The notes under the pieces are model-generated. The model did not search any database and had not been told where the DNA came from. It worked only from the letters and a program-made list of their open reading frames with translations. A DNA stretch of 8,340 bases, from NCBI GenBank assembly GCA_002431305.1, contig DJEG01000032.1:9117-17456 (forward strand), read 5' to 3'. The DNA is from Ruminococcaceae bacterium UBA5904 (lineage in GTDB: Bacteria; Bacillota; Clostridia; Oscillospirales; Acutalibacteraceae). Below are positions 7,223-8,340 of the stretch, one piece after another; the stretch's first letter is position 1, and each line of letters begins with the position of its first letter. The position numbers and the translations under genes were made by a program.

Positions 7223-7499
7223 AAGCATAATCTCCGCGGTACCACCCACCGTGACGCTTTCGCGCCCGCTCTGCCGTTACGGGATTCAGGTTAATAATAT
7301 AATAATCCGATAACGTAAGGATTAACGCTCCTTACACGTCTGCGCCTACTTGAATTTAAAAAATAAACCGTTCGGACAGAGACTCGGGGATGTTCTTCAC
7401 ATATACCGGACTGCCGGCTTTCCAGCGCCGCCGGCTCTCTTTGAATCGTCTGTATACACTACTCTTCCCGTCGCAGTCTTTATAGGATGTATTCAATTT
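7181..7499 (-). promoter_or_regulatory. T-box riboswitch leader, Asn specifier (AAC) with overlapping GAA
   Basis: The leader senses uncharged tRNA and controls readthrough into aspS-gatC/gatA/gatB. The T-box motif GGGUGGUACCGCGG is at 7234-7247. Stem I can be folded by hand. AGACU (7479-7475) pairs with AGUCU (7384-7380), CGGG (7470-7467) with CCCG (7388-7385), and GUGUAUAC (7459-7452) with GUAUAUGU (7406-7399). The distal GCCGGC (7435-7430) pairs with GCCGGC (7418-7413), preceded by the AG-rich bulge. The specifier loop has AGUA on one side and GAAGAACAU on the other. Counting from its conserved GAA, the specifier is AAC (7392-7394), followed by the expected A. Shifting one base upstream gives GAA (7393-7395). 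Stem III is GUAAGGA/UCCUUAC (7335-7315). The tRNA-end-binding bulge reads UGGU. Sensing of tRNA-Asn fits an operon that makes Asn-tRNA by amidation. Confidence 0.95.
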
Positions 7500-7505
7500 A
7501 ATATC

Positions 7506-7534
7506 ATTATATATATGTCGAAAAAAATTGTCAA
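7506..7534 (-). promoter_or_regulatory. Consensus sigma-A-type promoter of the T-box operon
   Basis: The minus strand has TTGACA (7529-7534), 17 bases, then TATAAT (7506-7511), a perfect vegetative consensus. Transcription should begin near 7499, just ahead of T-box stem I, giving a leader of about 350 bases. A- and T-tracts lie directly upstream of the -35 box (7539-7563) and could act as an UP element. Confidence 0.92.
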
Positions 7535-7566
7535 CCCGATTTTTTTAAATTTTTTTCAAAAAAGTC

Positions 7567-7595
7567 TTTACAAATCGATTTCTTTGTGATATGAT
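7567..7595 (+). promoter_or_regulatory. Promoter of the Fur/PerR-family gene
   Basis: The plus strand has TTTACA (7567-7572), 17 bases, then TATGAT (7590-7595), close to the vegetative consensus, with a start expected near 7602. It stands back to back with the T-box promoter; the two -35 boxes are 32 bases apart across an A/T-tract region. Confidence 0.75.
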
Positions 7596-7606
7596 AATAA
7601 CGAAAA

Positions 7607-7621
7607 CAATAATTATTATTA
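7607..7621 (+). promoter_or_regulatory. Possible PerR/Fur-type operator
   Basis: The core ATAAT-T-ATTAT (7609-7619) is a perfect inverted repeat. Over 15 bases it agrees with the PerR-box pattern TTATAATnATTATAA at 11 of 14 defined positions. It sits just after the predicted start of transcription and before the ribosome binding site, a position suited to autorepression. The surrounding run is almost pure A/T, so a chance match is quite possible. Confidence 0.35.
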
Positions 7622-7636
7622 TTTAGAGGTAACATA

Positions 7637-8047
7637 ATGACTCAAAAGCCGAAAAAGCACAGCAAAAAACGCGACGCCATCCGCGAGGCGCTTATGAATA
7701 CAAAGGAGCACCCCAGCGCGGAGATGCTTCACACTAAGTTAAAGCACGATATCCCGGATTTGAGTCTTGCGACGGTCTACCGCAATCTCAACGAGTTTAT
7801 CTCCGACGGCGAGGCGATAAGCGTAGGGTTCGTAAATTCGCAGGAGCGTTTCGACGGCAACACGAAGCCTCATACGCATTTCGTATGCGAAAACTGCGCG
7901 AGGGTTCTCGACCTCGACTGTTTTAACGAGGATTCCGTCCTCTACAGCGAGGCGCAAAATGAATTCGGCGGTACGGTCAGATATCACTCTCTTGTTTTCT
8001 ACGGGCTTTGCCCGGAGTGCGTAAATAATGCCGAAAGGCTTATTTAA
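7637..8047 (+). CDS. Fur-family metal-dependent repressor, PerR-like
   Basis: The 136-residue protein has the Fur fold: an N-terminal winged helix with the recognition helix in DLSLATVYRNLNEF (41-54), then the metal-binding dimerisation domain. Two CxxC pairs for structural zinc are present (C84/C87 in VCENC and C125/C128 in LCPEC). Aligned by eye with Bacillus subtilis PerR, the regulatory-site ligands all have counterparts: His 25 (HPSAE), Asp 73 (RFDG), His 79 and His 81 (PHTHF) and Asp 92 (LDLD). That favours peroxide sensing by metal-catalysed histidine oxidation over iron- or zinc-sensing. The N-terminus is somewhat shorter than in B. subtilis PerR. GAGG lies seven bases before the ATG. 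A reverse rubrerythrin starts 48 bases downstream on the same strand, a typical PerR target. Fur or Zur remains possible, so no gene symbol is assigned. Confidence 0.88.
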   Translation: MTQKPKKHSKKRDAIREALMNTKEHPSAEMLHTKLKHDIPDLSLATVYRNLNEFISDGEAISVGFVNSQERFDGNTKPHTHFVCENCARVLDLDCFNEDSVLYSEAQNEFGGTVRYHSLVFYGLCPECVNNAERLI

Positions 8048-8095
8048 TATAAAAATAAAAATACAGAATCTAAATTTTCCATGGAGGTAATTATT

Positions 8096-8340
8096 ATGAA
8101 AAAATGGGTATGTCCCGTATGCGGTTATGTTTATGAAGGTGAAAATCCGCCCGAAAAGTGCCCTCAGTGCGGCGCTCCCGGCTCAACCTTCAAAGAGGTC
8201 AAAGAGGAGTCGAGAACTTGGGCTGCAGAGCACGTTGTAGGTATTGCAAAAGATGTTCCCGAGGATATCCTTGAGGGCCTTCGTGCTAACTTCACGGGCG
8301 AATGCTCCGAAGTCGGTATGTATCTTGCAATGGCAAGAGT
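8096..8340 (+). CDS. Reverse rubrerythrin / NADH peroxidase-type protein, cut by window end
   Basis: The visible 81 residues start with a short rubredoxin-like domain holding a Cys4 iron site (C6 and C9 in CPVCG, C22 and C25 in CPQCG). A ferritin-like four-helix domain then begins, with [17 protein letters not shown] (65-81); Glu 69 corresponds to the first diiron ligand. Rubredoxin ahead of the ferritin-like domain is the reverse-rubrerythrin order, opposite to classical rubrerythrin. Such proteins reduce hydrogen peroxide in the cytoplasm of anaerobes, with electrons from NADH passed through rubredoxin-type partners. GGAGG (8083-8087) lies eight bases before the ATG. No clear promoter is visible in the 48-base gap, so co-transcription with the PerR-like gene is likely. 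The C-terminal part, including the remaining metal ligands, lies outside the window. Confidence 0.9.
   Translation, partial: MKKWVCPVCGYVYEGENPPEKCPQCGAPGSTFKEVKEESRTWAAEHVVGIAKDVPEDILEGLRANFTGECSEVGMYLAMAR

Noticed and set aside
7381..7480. Asp (GAC) specifier for the T-box
   Set aside because: No GAC occurs at the specifier position; AAC has the right offset from the conserved GAA of the loop and is followed by A.
7350..7589. 79-residue frame on plus
   Set aside because: It lies across the T-box stem I and both promoters and resembles no protein; the minus-strand RNA structure explains the sequence.

Overview
The window looks like a chromosomal segment of a Clostridia-type Firmicute, probably an anaerobe. 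The evidence is a T-box leader in front of an aminoacyl-tRNA synthesis operon, GatCAB-dependent indirect tRNA charging, strong Shine-Dalgarno sequences, sigma-A-like promoters, a PerR-type regulator and the start of a reverse rubrerythrin. Family or genus cannot be fixed from this sequence. There is no sign of phage, IS element, CRISPR or foreign DNA.

Layout: 1-577 has no gene. It holds several hairpins: a structured stretch at about 20-134, then four terminator-like hairpins between 199 and 437. On the minus strand, reading from right to left, lies one colinear block. It begins with a consensus promoter (7506-7534) and an Asn-type T-box leader (about 7181-7499), followed by an aspartyl-tRNA synthetase fused in frame to GatC (5065-7149), gatA (3601-5052), gatB (2145-3578), and a YgjV-type membrane protein gene (1579-2145) overlapping gatB by one base. 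A class II fructose-bisphosphate aldolase gene (578-1513) follows. It has its own consensus promoter, whose -35 box contains the stop codon of the ygjV-like gene. On the plus strand, diverging from the T-box promoter, are a Fur/PerR-family repressor (7637-8047) and the start of a rubredoxin/ferritin-like peroxidase (8096 to window end).

How it works together: the synthetase is inferred to charge Asp onto tRNA-Asn as well as tRNA-Asp. GatCAB then amidates Asp-tRNA-Asn (and Glu-tRNA-Gln). The leader reads the pool of uncharged tRNA: its specifier is AAC (Asn), with a GAA (Glu) codon overlapping one base upstream. That arrangement resembles the two-codon T-box reported for the transamidation operon of Clostridium acetobutylicum. 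With synthetase and GatC fused into one chain, sensing, charging and amidation are joined both in one operon and partly in one polypeptide. The divergent pair is a separate peroxide-response module: a metal-dependent repressor with a complete PerR-like ligand set and a peroxidase that is a plausible target. The most interesting features are the AspRS-GatC fusion and the overlapping AAC/GAA specifier.
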